DNA of 28,103 nt from an uncultured Clostridium sp. (GTDB taxonomy: Bacteria > Bacillota > Clostridia > Clostridiales > Clostridiaceae), in assembly GCF_900769625.1 (NCBI RefSeq), contig NZ_CAAGHK010000073.1:1-28103 (forward strand), read 5' to 3'. Below the pieces are notes generated by a model, which worked only from the letters and a program-made list of their open reading frames with translations, made no database searches and was not told the DNA's origin. A program made the translations under genes and the position numbers. Shown here in pieces: positions 15,415 through 24,115 of this stretch. How positions within the stretch are numbered: position 1 is the first letter of the stretch; each line of letters opens with the position of its first letter.

Positions 15415-16086
15415 ATGAAATTATCAGAAGAACTTTACAACAGTGTAAAAGAAATATGGCAATCTTATAATGAACATCCTTTTGTAAAAGGCATGGAAGA
15501 TGGCACTTTAGACATCGAAAAATTTAAATACTATATGATACAGGATTATTTATATCTTTTAGATTATTCAAGAATTTTTGCATTAGGTGTGGTAAAAGCG
15601 CACGATGAAAACACTATGAGACTTTTTGCAGAACTTGTATATTCTACTTTGAATTGTGAAACTTCTATTCACAAAGCTTATATGACAAGGCTTAATATTA
15701 CAAAGGAAGAAGTCGAAAATGCAAAGGTATCTTTAGCTAATACTTCTTATACAAATTATATGCTATGGGTTTCGCAAAATGGTGGAATTTTAGAACTAGC
15801 AGTTGCAGTTTTATCGTGCAGCTGGAGTTATAAAATTATTGCCGATAAAATAAATGAAAAAAGTGATGCTAAAGATCATCACTTTTATGGTGAATGGGTA
15901 CAGGGGTATATTTCTGAGGAATATTCAGAAGGCAATGATAAGATTATTAATCTGGTAGATAAATTAGGTGCTGGTGTTACAAAAGAACAGCTTGATAATT
16001 TAAAAACTATATTTATTAACTGTAGTAAATATGAATATATGTTTTGGGACATGGCTTATAACAATGGAGTAACTCAAATAAGCTGA
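15415..16086 (+). CDS. tenA: TenA-family aminopyrimidine aminohydrolase (thiaminase II)
   Basis: The 223-residue TenA/Thi-4 fold protein hydrolyses 4-amino-5-aminomethyl-2-methylpyrimidine to the hydroxymethylpyrimidine used to rebuild thiamine. Asp44 (MIQDYLYL), Cys135 (VLSCSWSY) and Glu207 (KYEYMFWDMAY) fall at the positions of the Bacillus subtilis active-site Asp44, Cys135 and Glu205. I chose ATG 15415 because TGGAGA sits just upstream; ATG 15403 would place that site inside the gene. It lies directly downstream of the TPP riboswitch and terminator and 14 bp before a thiZ-like ATPase. Salvage rather than thiamine destruction is the likely role. Confidence 0.92.
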   Translation: MKLSEELYNSVKEIWQSYNEHPFVKGMEDGTLDIEKFKYYMIQDYLYLLDYSRIFALGVVKAHDENTMRLFAELVYSTLNCETSIHKAYMTRLNITKEEVENAKVSLANTSYTNYMLWVSQNGGILELAVAVLSCSWSYKIIADKINEKSDAKDHHFYGEWVQGYISEEYSEGNDKIINLVDKLGAGVTKEQLDNLKTIFINCSKYEYMFWDMAYNNGVTQIS

Positions 16087-16100
16087 CGAGGAGAAATTAC

Positions 16101-16883
16101 ATGTTAGAATTTAAAGATATCTATTTTAAATATGATGAAGACAATGAACCCATGATGGAAAATTTATCTTTTAATATTAATGAAGGTGAATTTATTTCCA
16201 TTATTGGACCCAGTGGATGTGGAAAGAGTACAATTTTCAGACTTATTAACGGTCTTGAAAAAATTCAAAGTGGACAAGTGCTTGTTAATGGAATGTCTAT
16301 AGATAAGATAAGGAACTATAGTGCTTTTATGCCACAGAAGGATTTGTTATTTCCGTGGAGAACTATTGGTGAAAATTTAGCTATTCCATTAGAACTAAAA
16401 AAGATAAATAAGAATAAAAGAAATGAAAAAATAAAAAGTATGCTTTCAGAAATAGGACTTGCAGCTTATAAAGATAAATATCCTAAGGATTTATCGGGTG
16501 GGATGAAACAAAGGGTTTCTTTTGCAAGAACTCTTCTAACTGAAAGTGAGCTGCTGCTTTTAGATGAACCATTCAGTGCATTGGATTCATTGACAAGAAT
16601 GGCTATGCAGGAATGGCTTTTAGATATGTGGAAGGATTTAAATAAAACTATTTTGTTTATAACTCATGATGTTGAAGAAGCAATTCTTCTTTCAAAATCA
16701 ATTTTTGTTGTTGTAGATAGGCCAATCACCTATTTGAAGAAAGTAGATGTACCTCTTCAATATCCCAGAAGCAGAAGCTGTCTTATGAAACAAGAAATAA
16801 TCAGCCTCAAGGAAAGTTTAATTGAGCAGCTTAGAGGAATTAATAATCAAAATAAAGATTTGGGAGATGAGCAAAACATATGA
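16101..16883 (+). CDS. thiZ: ABC transporter ATP-binding protein, ThiZ-like
   Basis: The 260-residue ATPase is of the nitrate/sulfonate/taurine/thiamine-precursor group: Walker A GPSGCGKST near residue 34, the MPQKDLLFPWRTIGEN Q-loop, signature LSGGMKQR, Walker B LLLLDEPFSALD and the switch histidine in FITHDVEEA. GAGGAGA precedes the ATG. Its stop overlaps the permease start by 4 bp (ATGA), indicating translational coupling. Position behind the TPP riboswitch and tenA argues for ThiZ of a ThiXYZ importer of formylaminopyrimidine, rather than a sulfonate system. Confidence 0.87.
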   Translation: MLEFKDIYFKYDEDNEPMMENLSFNINEGEFISIIGPSGCGKSTIFRLINGLEKIQSGQVLVNGMSIDKIRNYSAFMPQKDLLFPWRTIGENLAIPLELKKINKNKRNEKIKSMLSEIGLAAYKDKYPKDLSGGMKQRVSFARTLLTESELLLLDEPFSALDSLTRMAMQEWLLDMWKDLNKTILFITHDVEEAILLSKSIFVVVDRPITYLKKVDVPLQYPRSRSCLMKQEIISLKESLIEQLRGINNQNKDLGDEQNI

Positions 16884-17623
16884 AAAAGAACTTACCATCA
16901 ATAATATTGATTTTATGTCTGCTTGTTTTATGGCAGCTAATTGCAATGATAATCGATGCCCATTATATTCTTCCATCTCCGATCCAGATTTTAGTACGAC
17001 TGTATGAACTGAGGGAACCATTATTTACAGTTCATCTGCCAGCAACTATGGGAGTGACACTTTTAGGACTTGTTATTTCCGTTGTACTGGGAATTTCACT
17101 GGCAGTTGTAATGGATGTAAATGAAAAAATTCAAAATGCATTATATCCAATAATAATTGCCTCGCAGACAATCCCAACAACAGCAATTGCACCGCTTTTT
17201 GTATTATGGTTTGGTTATGAAATATGGAGCAAGGTTTTAGTTACAATATTGATAACATTTTTTCCAATTACGATAACAGTTTACGATGGATTTAAATCGA
17301 CTAAAAGAGAAATGGAAGAACTGCTTATAACATATGGGGCATGCAAGAAAGATATATTCTTAAAACTAAAAATACCAAGTGCAATGCCATATTTCTTTTC
17401 ATCAATAAAAATGGCCATACCTCTAAGTATAATAGGAGCAGCTATTGCCGAATGGCTTGGGGCTCAGAGCGGACTCGGATATTTCAGTAAAAGAATGATG
17501 ACTCAGCTTGACGGGGCGGGTGTATTTGCTCCGATAGTATTATTATCAGCAGTAGCAATGATTTTAGTATACATTGTTACAATTTTAGAAAATAGGTTAA
17601 TAAAGTGGAGAAAGGAATTGTAA
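16880..17623 (+). CDS. thiX: ABC transporter permease, ThiX-like
   Basis: The 247-residue membrane protein of the SsuC/TauC/ThiX type has about six hydrophobic segments. YGACKKDIFLKLKIPSAMPY at about 154-173 is the coupling loop, followed by AIAEWLGAQSGLGY, a motif shared across this permease group. It overlaps thiZ by 4 bp. The binding protein follows after 124 bp, with an intervening hairpin at 17632-17664. Assignment to thiamine-precursor import depends on the riboswitch and tenA context. Confidence 0.87.
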   Translation: MKKNLPSIILILCLLVLWQLIAMIIDAHYILPSPIQILVRLYELREPLFTVHLPATMGVTLLGLVISVVLGISLAVVMDVNEKIQNALYPIIIASQTIPTTAIAPLFVLWFGYEIWSKVLVTILITFFPITITVYDGFKSTKREMEELLITYGACKKDIFLKLKIPSAMPYFFSSIKMAIPLSIIGAAIAEWLGAQSGLGYFSKRMMTQLDGAGVFAPIVLLSAVAMILVYIVTILENRLIKWRKEL

Positions 17624-17631
17624 TAATAAAA

Positions 17632-17664
17632 ATTTAAATGTTTATCGATAAGTAAACTTTAAAT
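17632..17664 (+). other. Hairpin between thiX and thiY
   Basis: ATTTAAA and GTTTA (17632-17644) pair with TAAAC and TTTAAAT (17653-17664), about 12 bp with one bulge. A loosely U-rich sequence follows. It lies 8 bp past the permease stop, where it could stabilise the upstream mRNA or cause partial termination. Confidence 0.4.
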
Positions 17665-17747
17665 CAATCTTTTATTAGTATGAATATACTTACATATTGT
17701 TAGTAATAAATTCAATTAAATAAATTAAATATGAAAGGAAACTATAA

Positions 17748-18761
17748 ATGAAAAAGAAGATATTATCACTAATTATGTCGGGAATTATGGCATTTGGAAT
17801 TATGGGGTGCGGGAATATTGCAATTAACAATGAAGCCGTTGAAGGAGATAAGCTTGAGGAAGTAAATGTTGTTCTTGACTGGTATCCAAATGCGGTACAT
17901 AGTTTTATCTACACTGCTATTGAAAAAGGATATTATGAAGAAGAAGGACTTAAGGTAAATATTCAGTTCCCTTCAAATACTAATGATGCAATTTCAATGA
18001 CTGCTGCTGGAAAAGCTGATCTTGGAGTATATTATTTGCAGGATGTGGCGATGGCTAGGGGAAATGAAAAAATTCCAGTCAAGTCAGTGGGGACAATTGT
18101 TCAGTCTCCATTGAGCATCATATTATCACTTAAGGATAAAAATATAACAAGTGCGAAAGATTTAGCAGGTAAAAAAATCGGCTATGGTGGAACAGCACTG
18201 TCGGAAGGAATCATATCAACAATGCTTGAAAATTGTGGAGAGCAGCCAGATAGTGCTGAAGTTATTGATGTTGGATTTGATTTGATGAGCTCAATGACAA
18301 CTGGTAAAGTTGATGCAACAATTGGATGTCTTGTAAATCATGAGGTTCCTCAGATGGAAGAAGAAGGCTTTGAGTTAAATTACTTCTTCCCAAATGATTA
18401 CGGTGTACCTAATTATTATGAACTTGTATTTGTTACTGGAGAAAATACATTAAATAAAAACAGTGATAAGATTTCAAAATTCTTAAGGGCTTCTAAAAAA
18501 GGATTTGAGGATATGAAGAATAATCCTGATGAATCTTTAAAGATACTTCTTGATAATCAAAATGAAGAAAACTTTCCGTTAACTGAAAGTGTTGAAAAAA
18601 AGAGCATGAAAGTATTATTGCCTGTAATGGAAACTGAAAATGCAGAATTCCTGTATCAGGATAATAAAGTATGGCAGGAAAATATTGACTGGCTTGTGAG
18701 CAAGGGATTGCTTAAAGAATCATTTGATGCTTCAGATGTAGTTGAAAATGTAGAATACTAG
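17748..18761 (+). CDS. thiY: Thiamine-precursor ABC transporter substrate-binding lipoprotein, ThiY-like
   Basis: The 337-residue lipoprotein has lipobox GIMGC (Cys21) and an NMT1/THI5-like fold. VVLDWYPNAVHSFIYTAIEK at about 41-60, then GYYEEEGLKV, AAGKADLGVYY, DLAGKKIGYGG and TTGKVDATIGC are typical of proteins that bind N-formyl-4-amino-5-aminomethyl-2-methylpyrimidine (ThiY) or related pyrimidines. GAAAGGAA precedes the ATG. It is the last gene of the riboswitch operon and ends before a strong terminator. The WYPN segment fits pyrimidine binders better than sulfonate binders, but the exact ligand is inferred. Confidence 0.87.
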   Translation: MKKKILSLIMSGIMAFGIMGCGNIAINNEAVEGDKLEEVNVVLDWYPNAVHSFIYTAIEKGYYEEEGLKVNIQFPSNTNDAISMTAAGKADLGVYYLQDVAMARGNEKIPVKSVGTIVQSPLSIILSLKDKNITSAKDLAGKKIGYGGTALSEGIISTMLENCGEQPDSAEVIDVGFDLMSSMTTGKVDATIGCLVNHEVPQMEEEGFELNYFFPNDYGVPNYYELVFVTGENTLNKNSDKISKFLRASKKGFEDMKNNPDESLKILLDNQNEENFPLTESVEKKSMKVLLPVMETENAEFLYQDNKVWQENIDWLVSKGLLKESFDASDVVENVEY

Positions 18762-18853
18762 CAGGTAAAACTTAAAAAAATATACAAGCAATAATATTTA
18801 CTTTCAGATATAGTATAAACGTATAGAGATATAGAAGAATGTATATGGTTGAG

Positions 18854-18890
18854 AAATGCAGTTTGAAGTTTCCTTCAGGCTGTATTTTTT
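18854..18890 (+). terminator. Terminator of the thiamine salvage operon
   Basis: AATGCAGTTTGAAG (18855-18868) pairs over 14 bp, with G-U pairs, with CTTCAGGCTGTATT (18873-18886) around the TTTC tetraloop, and six U residues follow. It lies 92 bp past the thiY stop. Confidence 0.9.
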
Positions 18891-19121
18891 ATTACAAAAT
18901 TTTAATGAAAGATTATATATAATTTATTCGAGGCTATTTATTTAGTGCTCAAATATATTATAATTACTATTAATCAAGGTATTGTGCTTTAATAAAATTT
19001 CTATTTTATTAATTGATATGTTAGATTAATAACTTTTTTTATATGCTAATCTATATTTATCTTAACAGAATAGATATTTTAATAAGAAGTGAAGTTAATT
19101 AATAAAGTGAGGTTGAGAGAA
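18891..19121 (+). other. A/T-rich spacer with two hairpins
   Basis: No gene is visible. TTAATAAAAT (18989-18998) and ATTTTATTAA (19003-19012) form a perfect 10-bp all-A/T stem with a TTCT loop. TAGATTA (19022-19028) and TAATCTA (19047-19053) form a second, wider repeat. The promoter of the zinc-ribbon gene should be here, but I cannot fix its boxes with confidence. Confidence 0.4.
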
Positions 19122-19517
19122 GTGTTTTTTATTGGCGTTTTTGGAATAGAAGATAAGCAGGAGGAAATCAAGATAATTGAAAATTTCAGCTGTAAAAATT
19201 GTCACTGTAATGGAAAAGGGAGACTTATAAAAGAATACAGCTTTTTTCATTTTTTCTTTATACCATTATTTAAATGGAATGAATCATATTATGTAGTATG
19301 CAGTAATTGTAATGCAGTTTATAGTATATCAAAGGAAAAGGGAAAAGCAGTTGAACAAGGAGAAGATATTAATATAACCTATTGGGATTTATGTGAAAGC
19401 AATTATAGCAGTATCAGCTATAATGTTCATAATAGCAATATCTGTCTAAGATGTGGAAGAAGCATAGAGTCGGATTTTGCATTCTGTCCATATTGTGGTG
19501 AAAAGATAATAAAGTAG
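19122..19517 (+). CDS. Zinc-ribbon protein of unknown function
   Basis: I prefer GTG 19122 (131 residues), preceded by GTGAGGT, because the resulting FFIGVFGIE start looks like small clostridial zinc-ribbon proteins; GTG 19089 would add 11 residues with no good ribosome site. Two four-Cys sets are visible: CKNC (24-27) with CSNC (60-63), and CLRC (108-111) with CPYC (122-125), the latter a typical C-terminal zinc ribbon. An aromatic stretch FFHFFFIPLFKW lies at 41-52. No catalytic domain is seen, and the neighbours give no clue to its role. Confidence 0.75.
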   Translation: MFFIGVFGIEDKQEEIKIIENFSCKNCHCNGKGRLIKEYSFFHFFFIPLFKWNESYYVVCSNCNAVYSISKEKGKAVEQGEDINITYWDLCESNYSSISYNVHNSNICLRCGRSIESDFAFCPYCGEKIIK

Positions 19518-19608
19518 CAAATTTGAAATTTTATGAATAACATCAGGCATATGTTGGAATGAATTTGTATAAACTAAATTCATCAAAATCTTAAGGAGGC
19601 TTGATGTT

Positions 19609-20412
19609 GTGAAAAAAAAGGTGTTATTTATTTTATTAATATTAGTTTTATCATTGTTGTTCTGCATGTGTGGAAATAATGTTGCTGAAAGAAACAATAA
19701 GAGCAGAGCTGTAAATGATGAAGAGATAACTCTTTATAATATGAATTATGATAAGGAGAGTAACATATATAATATGGAATATCAAAAGAAACTTTATGAT
19801 GAAGTTTCTGCAGCAAAAAAGTCTGGCAATTTTACAATTGAAAATCCTCTGGTTATATGTAATAATCTTGTGTACATAAGTGTTGACATTAATAAGATTG
19901 CATCTCTTGATAGACTTGGATATGTAAAAGATGTGTATGATCTTGGTAAATATGAAATGCACCATGACTATATACTAGGGGATGATGGAAATCTTTTGAT
20001 TCTTGTAACTGATACAGAAAGTGATTCGAGTGAAGATAAGGTTATAAGTTTAAATCTCAAAGATGGAAGCATTGAAGAAATAATAGATTTTGGACTTCTC
20101 TTTGCAGATATCAAGGAAAAAGCTGTTCTGCCAGAAGGCAAGGATAAACTTGACTGGATTCATGTCAATGCACTTTCATTATTAAATGATAAAACAGTAT
20201 TGTTCAGTTCGAGAGAGTTATCGACAATAATTAATATAAGTGATATATATGATAATCCTTCCGTAAACTATTTGATTGCCGATGAGAAAATATGGGATGA
20301 TACACACTATGCAGATATAGTATATTCTAAAGATGGGAGTTTTCAAATTCATGGAGGTCAGCATTCAATAGATGTTATAACTGATGACTGGCTGATAGAT
20401 TATTTAATTTGA
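19609..20412 (+). pseudogene. Collapsed arylsulfotransferase-like lipoprotein (truncated)
   Basis: The 267-residue frame starts at GTG 19609 behind AAGGAGG and has a lipoprotein-like signal (Cys19 or Cys21). The segment SGNFTIENPLVICN (72-85) resembles the N-terminal domain of arylsulfate sulfotransferases. MHHD (117-120), DWIHVNALSLL (182-192), SSRELSTIINI (200-210) and HGGQHS (248-253) match central motifs of that family in order. Full-length family members are roughly 450-600 residues. Here the N-terminal domain appears joined directly to the central propeller, and the protein ends 14 residues after HGGQHS. An internal deletion plus C-terminal loss is inferred. It may still be translated, but activity is unlikely. 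Confidence 0.55.
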
Positions 20413-20590
20413 ATTTACAGTCAGTTATTTTTGGTTACAGTTAGTCTTTGTATTTAAATAAAAATATGATAAAATATTATTAGATAATAATTACTATTAC
20501 TAAAATAGTGATTTAATATTAAATTTTGAAGAGAAAATATTTATAGGTTAATATAGAAATACTAGGTACAGCAAATGGAGGATTTAGATT

Positions 20591-21424
20591 ATGTTAAACA
20601 TAGGATGTCATTTATCAACAACAAAAGGATTTTATAATATGGGAAAAGAAGCATTATCAATAGGAGCGAATACTTTTCAGTTTTTCACACGAAATCCTAG
20701 AGGTGGAAAAGCTAAAGATATTGATGAAAATGATGTAGCAAAATTAATCGAACTTATGAAAGAAAATAACTTCTCAAAAATTCTTGCTCATGCGCCATAT
20801 ACTTTAAATGCATGTTCTAAAGATGAAAGCACTAGAGAATTTGCACTACAGATGATGGAAGATGACCTTAAAAGAATGGAGTATCTTCCAGGGAATTTAT
20901 ATAACTTCCACCCAGGAAGCCATGTTAAACAAGGAACTGAAATTGGAATAGAATTCATCGCTGAACTTTTAAATAAAGTATTGAAAAAAGAACAAACAAC
21001 AAAAGTACTTCTAGAGACTATGGCTGGGAAAGGAACGGAAGTAGGCAGAAGCTTTGAAGAAATTGCTGATATAATAAGTAAAGTTGAGTTAAAAGAACAC
21101 ATGGGTGTCTGTCTTGATACATGTCATGTTTACGATGCAGGATATGATATTGTCAATGAGCTTGATAAAGTTTTAGATGAATTTGATAAAATAATCGGAC
21201 TTGACAGATTATATGCAATTCATTTAAATGATAGTAAAAACCCTTTCAACAGTCACAAGGACAGACATGAAAAAATCGGTGAAGGTTTTATTGGGCTGGA
21301 AGCAGTAACAAGAATAATAAATCATCCTAAGTTACGTAACATACCATTTTTCTTAGAAACTCCAAATGAACTTGATGGCTATGCAAAAGAAATATCAATT
21401 CTTAAAGAAGTATATGAAGGCTAA
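20591..21424 (+). CDS. nfo: Endonuclease IV (AP endonuclease)
   Basis: The 277-residue TIM-barrel enzyme cleaves DNA at abasic sites in base-excision repair. All nine zinc ligands known from Escherichia coli endonuclease IV have counterparts: His67, His107, Glu142, Asp176, His179, His211, Asp224, His226 and Glu256, in HAPYT, NFHPGSH, LETMAG, CLDTCHVYDAG, IHLNDS, HKDRHEKIGEG and FLETPNE. GGAGG precedes the ATG. It is transcribed alone and followed by a strong terminator. Confidence 0.97.
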   Translation: MLNIGCHLSTTKGFYNMGKEALSIGANTFQFFTRNPRGGKAKDIDENDVAKLIELMKENNFSKILAHAPYTLNACSKDESTREFALQMMEDDLKRMEYLPGNLYNFHPGSHVKQGTEIGIEFIAELLNKVLKKEQTTKVLLETMAGKGTEVGRSFEEIADIISKVELKEHMGVCLDTCHVYDAGYDIVNELDKVLDEFDKIIGLDRLYAIHLNDSKNPFNSHKDRHEKIGEGFIGLEAVTRIINHPKLRNIPFFLETPNELDGYAKEISILKEVYEG

Positions 21425-21496
21425 AAAAGCAGAAAATCATATATTCTATAATATATATAGTACAACTAATAAGAAGAATATTGATTTAATAAATTT

Positions 21497-21538
21497 AGAT
21501 CTGAAATTAATCGCAAAAGATTAGTTTTGGATCTTTTA
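21497..21538 (+). terminator. Intrinsic terminator of nfo
   Basis: AGATCTGAAATTAATC (21497-21512) pairs over 16 bp, with three G-U pairs, with GATTAGTTTTGGATCT (21519-21534) around GCAAAA, followed by U-rich sequence. It lies 73 bp past the nfo stop. Confidence 0.85.
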
Positions 21539-21703
21539 TATTTTGTTGAATGCATAATTTTTCTTTAAGATTATCATACTATAAAATACAGTTGTTTCTT
21601 ACAAAAATAAATTATACTTGAAATAATTTAGAGATTTCTCTTTTATCATATTAATTATTGATATACGAAACAATTATTTGAATATTTTATAGAAGGTGAA
21701 TTT

Positions 21704-23755
21704 ATGAAAAATAAAGATTATAATGAATACAGAAGATTTATACAAATGGAAAAATTGAAAAGAATTATAGGAGTTGGTGCAATAACAGTAGCAGCAGGGC
21801 TTTCAGCAAAATATATTCTCAGTAGAAAAAGAGAAGATGATTTTATAACTTATAAAAAAGTTTTTAATTCAGATAATGACAGCAATGTTTATTTTATTGG
21901 CGGTGGTCTAGCATCTCTTGCAGGTGCAGCTTATCTTATAAGAGACTGTAATTTTAAAGGTGAAAACATACATATTATAGAGGGATTAAAAGTTTTAGGT
22001 GGCAGCAATGATGGAGGCGGTTCTGCAGAAAATGGTTTTATATGCAGAGGTGGAAGAATGTTAAATGAAGAAACCTATGAAAATTTCTGGGAGTTATTTT
22101 CAAGCATACCTTCATTAGAGTATCCTAACAAAAGTGTTACTGAGGAAATTCTCAACTTTGATCATCATCATCCAACACATGCAAAAGCAAGACTGGTTGA
22201 TAAATATGGTGACATAATAGATGTAAGTTCTATGGGATTCAACAACAGAGACAGATTAGAACTATTAAGACTTATGATGACACCAGAAGAAAATCTTGAT
22301 GAAATGACAATTGAAGAATGGTTTAATGAACATTTCTTTACAACTAACTTCTGGTATATGTGGCAGACAACATTTGCCTTTCAGAAGTATTCAAGTTTGT
22401 TTGAATTTAAGCGTTATATAAACAGAATGATTTTTGAATTCTCAAGAATCGAAACGCTGGAAGGAGTTACACGAACTACCTATAACCAATATGAATCAGT
22501 AATCCTTCCTTTGAAAAAATATCTTGAAGGTTTTGGTGTTGACTTTATTGTCAATACGAAGGTTACTGATTTAGAATTCAAAGAAGGTCCTGGAATAGCT
22601 GTTACCGCAATACATATGGAAGAAGGAAAATCTAAGGAAGAAGACAAAGCTGAATATACTATTGACAATATAGTATCTGAAAATTCCATTGATGATCCAG
22701 AAGAAAACATTGATAATTTAGATGATATAAATGCAGATAGTGTTTATGTATCTGAAGAAGAAAGGATGATGGATTCTAATAATGAAATTAATAGAGAACT
22801 GAATGATGAAGCTGAGGAAAAATCCACTGTTATTACTGAAGATAATAAAACTGACCATAGCAGTCAGATAGTAAGTGATGTAATGAAGTCGCTTAATATT
22901 ACAGCTTCTGATAAGGCTGATGAGAAAACTTCAGCGAAAGAAAAGATCCTATATTTAAAAGATAATGATAAATGTATAATGATAAATGGATGCATGACAG
23001 ACAATGCGACTCTCGGAGATTATTACACTGCACCAAAATTTGATGATTCAAAACCTATGAGTTCAGAATTATGGGAAAAGATCAGCAGTAAAAAACCAGG
23101 GCTTGGATCTCCTAAACCATTTTTTGATTATCCAGAAGAAAGCAACTGGGAAAGCTTTACTGTAACATGTAAAGGTAATAAACTCTTGAAATACATAGAA
23201 AAATTTTCAATGAATATTCCAGGGAGCGGCGCACTAATGACTTTTAGAGACTCAAGCTGGCTGATGAGTATTGTAGTTGCTGCACAACCACATTTTAAAA
23301 ATCAGCCGATGGATACAACAATTTTCTGGGGATATGGATTATATACAGCCGCAATAGGAGATTATATAAAGAAACCGATGAGAGAATGTACTGGTGAAGA
23401 GATTCTGATGGAACTTCTGTATCATCTTCACTTGATTGATAAAAAAGAAGAAATATTAAAAGATATTATCAATGTTATTCCATGTATGATGCCTTATATT
23501 AATGCGCAGTTCCAAGCTAGAAAGATGAGTGACCGGCCACCGGTAGTTCCTAAGGGCTCAACTAATTTTGCAATGATAAGTCAGTTCGTTGAAATTCCAG
23601 AAGACATGGTATTTACCGAAGAATATTCAGTTCGTGCAGCAAGAATAGCTGTCTATACATTATTTAATGTATGTAATAAAGAAATATGTCCGGTAACACA
23701 ATATAACAAGGATCCTAAGATTCTTATTAAAGCTTTAATAAAGTCTTTTGAATAG
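21704..23755 (+). CDS. Oleate hydratase family FAD protein with acidic insertion
   Basis: The 683-residue protein belongs to the oleate hydratase (myosin-cross-reactive antigen) family, FAD enzymes that add water to the cis-9 double bond of unsaturated fatty acids. The dinucleotide-binding segment VYFIGGGLASLAGAAYLIRD is at 62-81, and GGSNDGGGS, GRMLNEETYENFWEL (118-132), the TRTTYNQYES region (256-265), NGCMTDNATLGDYYTAP, FRDSSWLMS, WGYGLY and ARKMSDRP follow as in the family. Two oddities: residues 1-60 include a hydrophobic stretch (about 21-39), suggesting a membrane anchor; and residues about 307-413 are a charged, low-complexity insertion between two core strands. GAAGGTG precedes the ATG. 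Family members are usually 560-650 residues. Confidence 0.9.
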   Translation: MKNKDYNEYRRFIQMEKLKRIIGVGAITVAAGLSAKYILSRKREDDFITYKKVFNSDNDSNVYFIGGGLASLAGAAYLIRDCNFKGENIHIIEGLKVLGGSNDGGGSAENGFICRGGRMLNEETYENFWELFSSIPSLEYPNKSVTEEILNFDHHHPTHAKARLVDKYGDIIDVSSMGFNNRDRLELLRLMMTPEENLDEMTIEEWFNEHFFTTNFWYMWQTTFAFQKYSSLFEFKRYINRMIFEFSRIETLEGVTRTTYNQYESVILPLKKYLEGFGVDFIVNTKVTDLEFKEGPGIAVTAIHMEEGKSKEEDKAEYTIDNIVSENSIDDPEENIDNLDDINADSVYVSEEERMMDSNNEINRELNDEAEEKSTVITEDNKTDHSSQIVSDVMKSLNITASDKADEKTSAKEKILYLKDNDKCIMINGCMTDNATLGDYYTAPKFDDSKPMSSELWEKISSKKPGLGSPKPFFDYPEESNWESFTVTCKGNKLLKYIEKFSMNIPGSGALMTFRDSSWLMSIVVAAQPHFKNQPMDTTIFWGYGLYTAAIGDYIKKPMRECTGEEILMELLYHLHLIDKKEEILKDIINVIPCMMPYINAQFQARKMSDRPPVVPKGSTNFAMISQFVEIPEDMVFTEEYSVRAARIAVYTLFNVCNKEICPVTQYNKDPKILIKALIKSFE

Positions 23756-23774
23756 TAAAAAATAATACTAATTT

Positions 23775-23805
23775 AATGAGTTTTTATATCAAATCAAAAC
23801 TCATT
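23775..23805 (+). terminator. Weak hairpin after the oleate hydratase gene
   Basis: AATGAGTTTT (23775-23784) and AAAACTCATT (23796-23805) form a perfect 10-bp stem with an 11-nt loop, 20 bp past the stop. No U-run follows, so termination may be partial. Confidence 0.45.
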
Positions 23806-24115
23806 ATCATAAATTATATTAATGAAGTGTTAAGACATATTTTAACAGTTATTCCTGAGCAAGAATAAAGATATATAACCATATAAAACTCATAGTCTAT
23901 AATTTTATCCCTGCTGGCAATACAGCAGGTCTTTATATATATAAATTAAATAAAGCTGATGTTAATAAGTTTGTGATTTATGAGCATTGGCATTAATTAT
24001 TAGTAGTAGCTGCCAGTTTACAATGAAAAATAAAACAATAATTTTTATATACGCTATAAGTAGATAAATTTATATGATATAATCTATAAAGCACAATACT
24101 GGAAGGAGACAATAT
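23806..24115 (+). promoter_or_regulatory. Spacer with second hairpin and rlmI promoter
   Basis: CCTGCTG (23910-23916) and CAGCAGG (23923-23929) form a GC-rich 7-bp stem with a 6-nt loop and a short U-containing tail, a second possible terminator. An extended -10, TGATATAAT (24075-24083), lies about 33 bp before the methyltransferase ATG without a recognisable -35. No gene is visible in the rest. Confidence 0.45.

Noticed and set aside
16822..17007. Small plus-strand frame across the thiZ-thiX junction
   Set aside because: It overlaps both genes in another frame and has no motif; the 4-bp ATGA overlap of the real genes explains the region.
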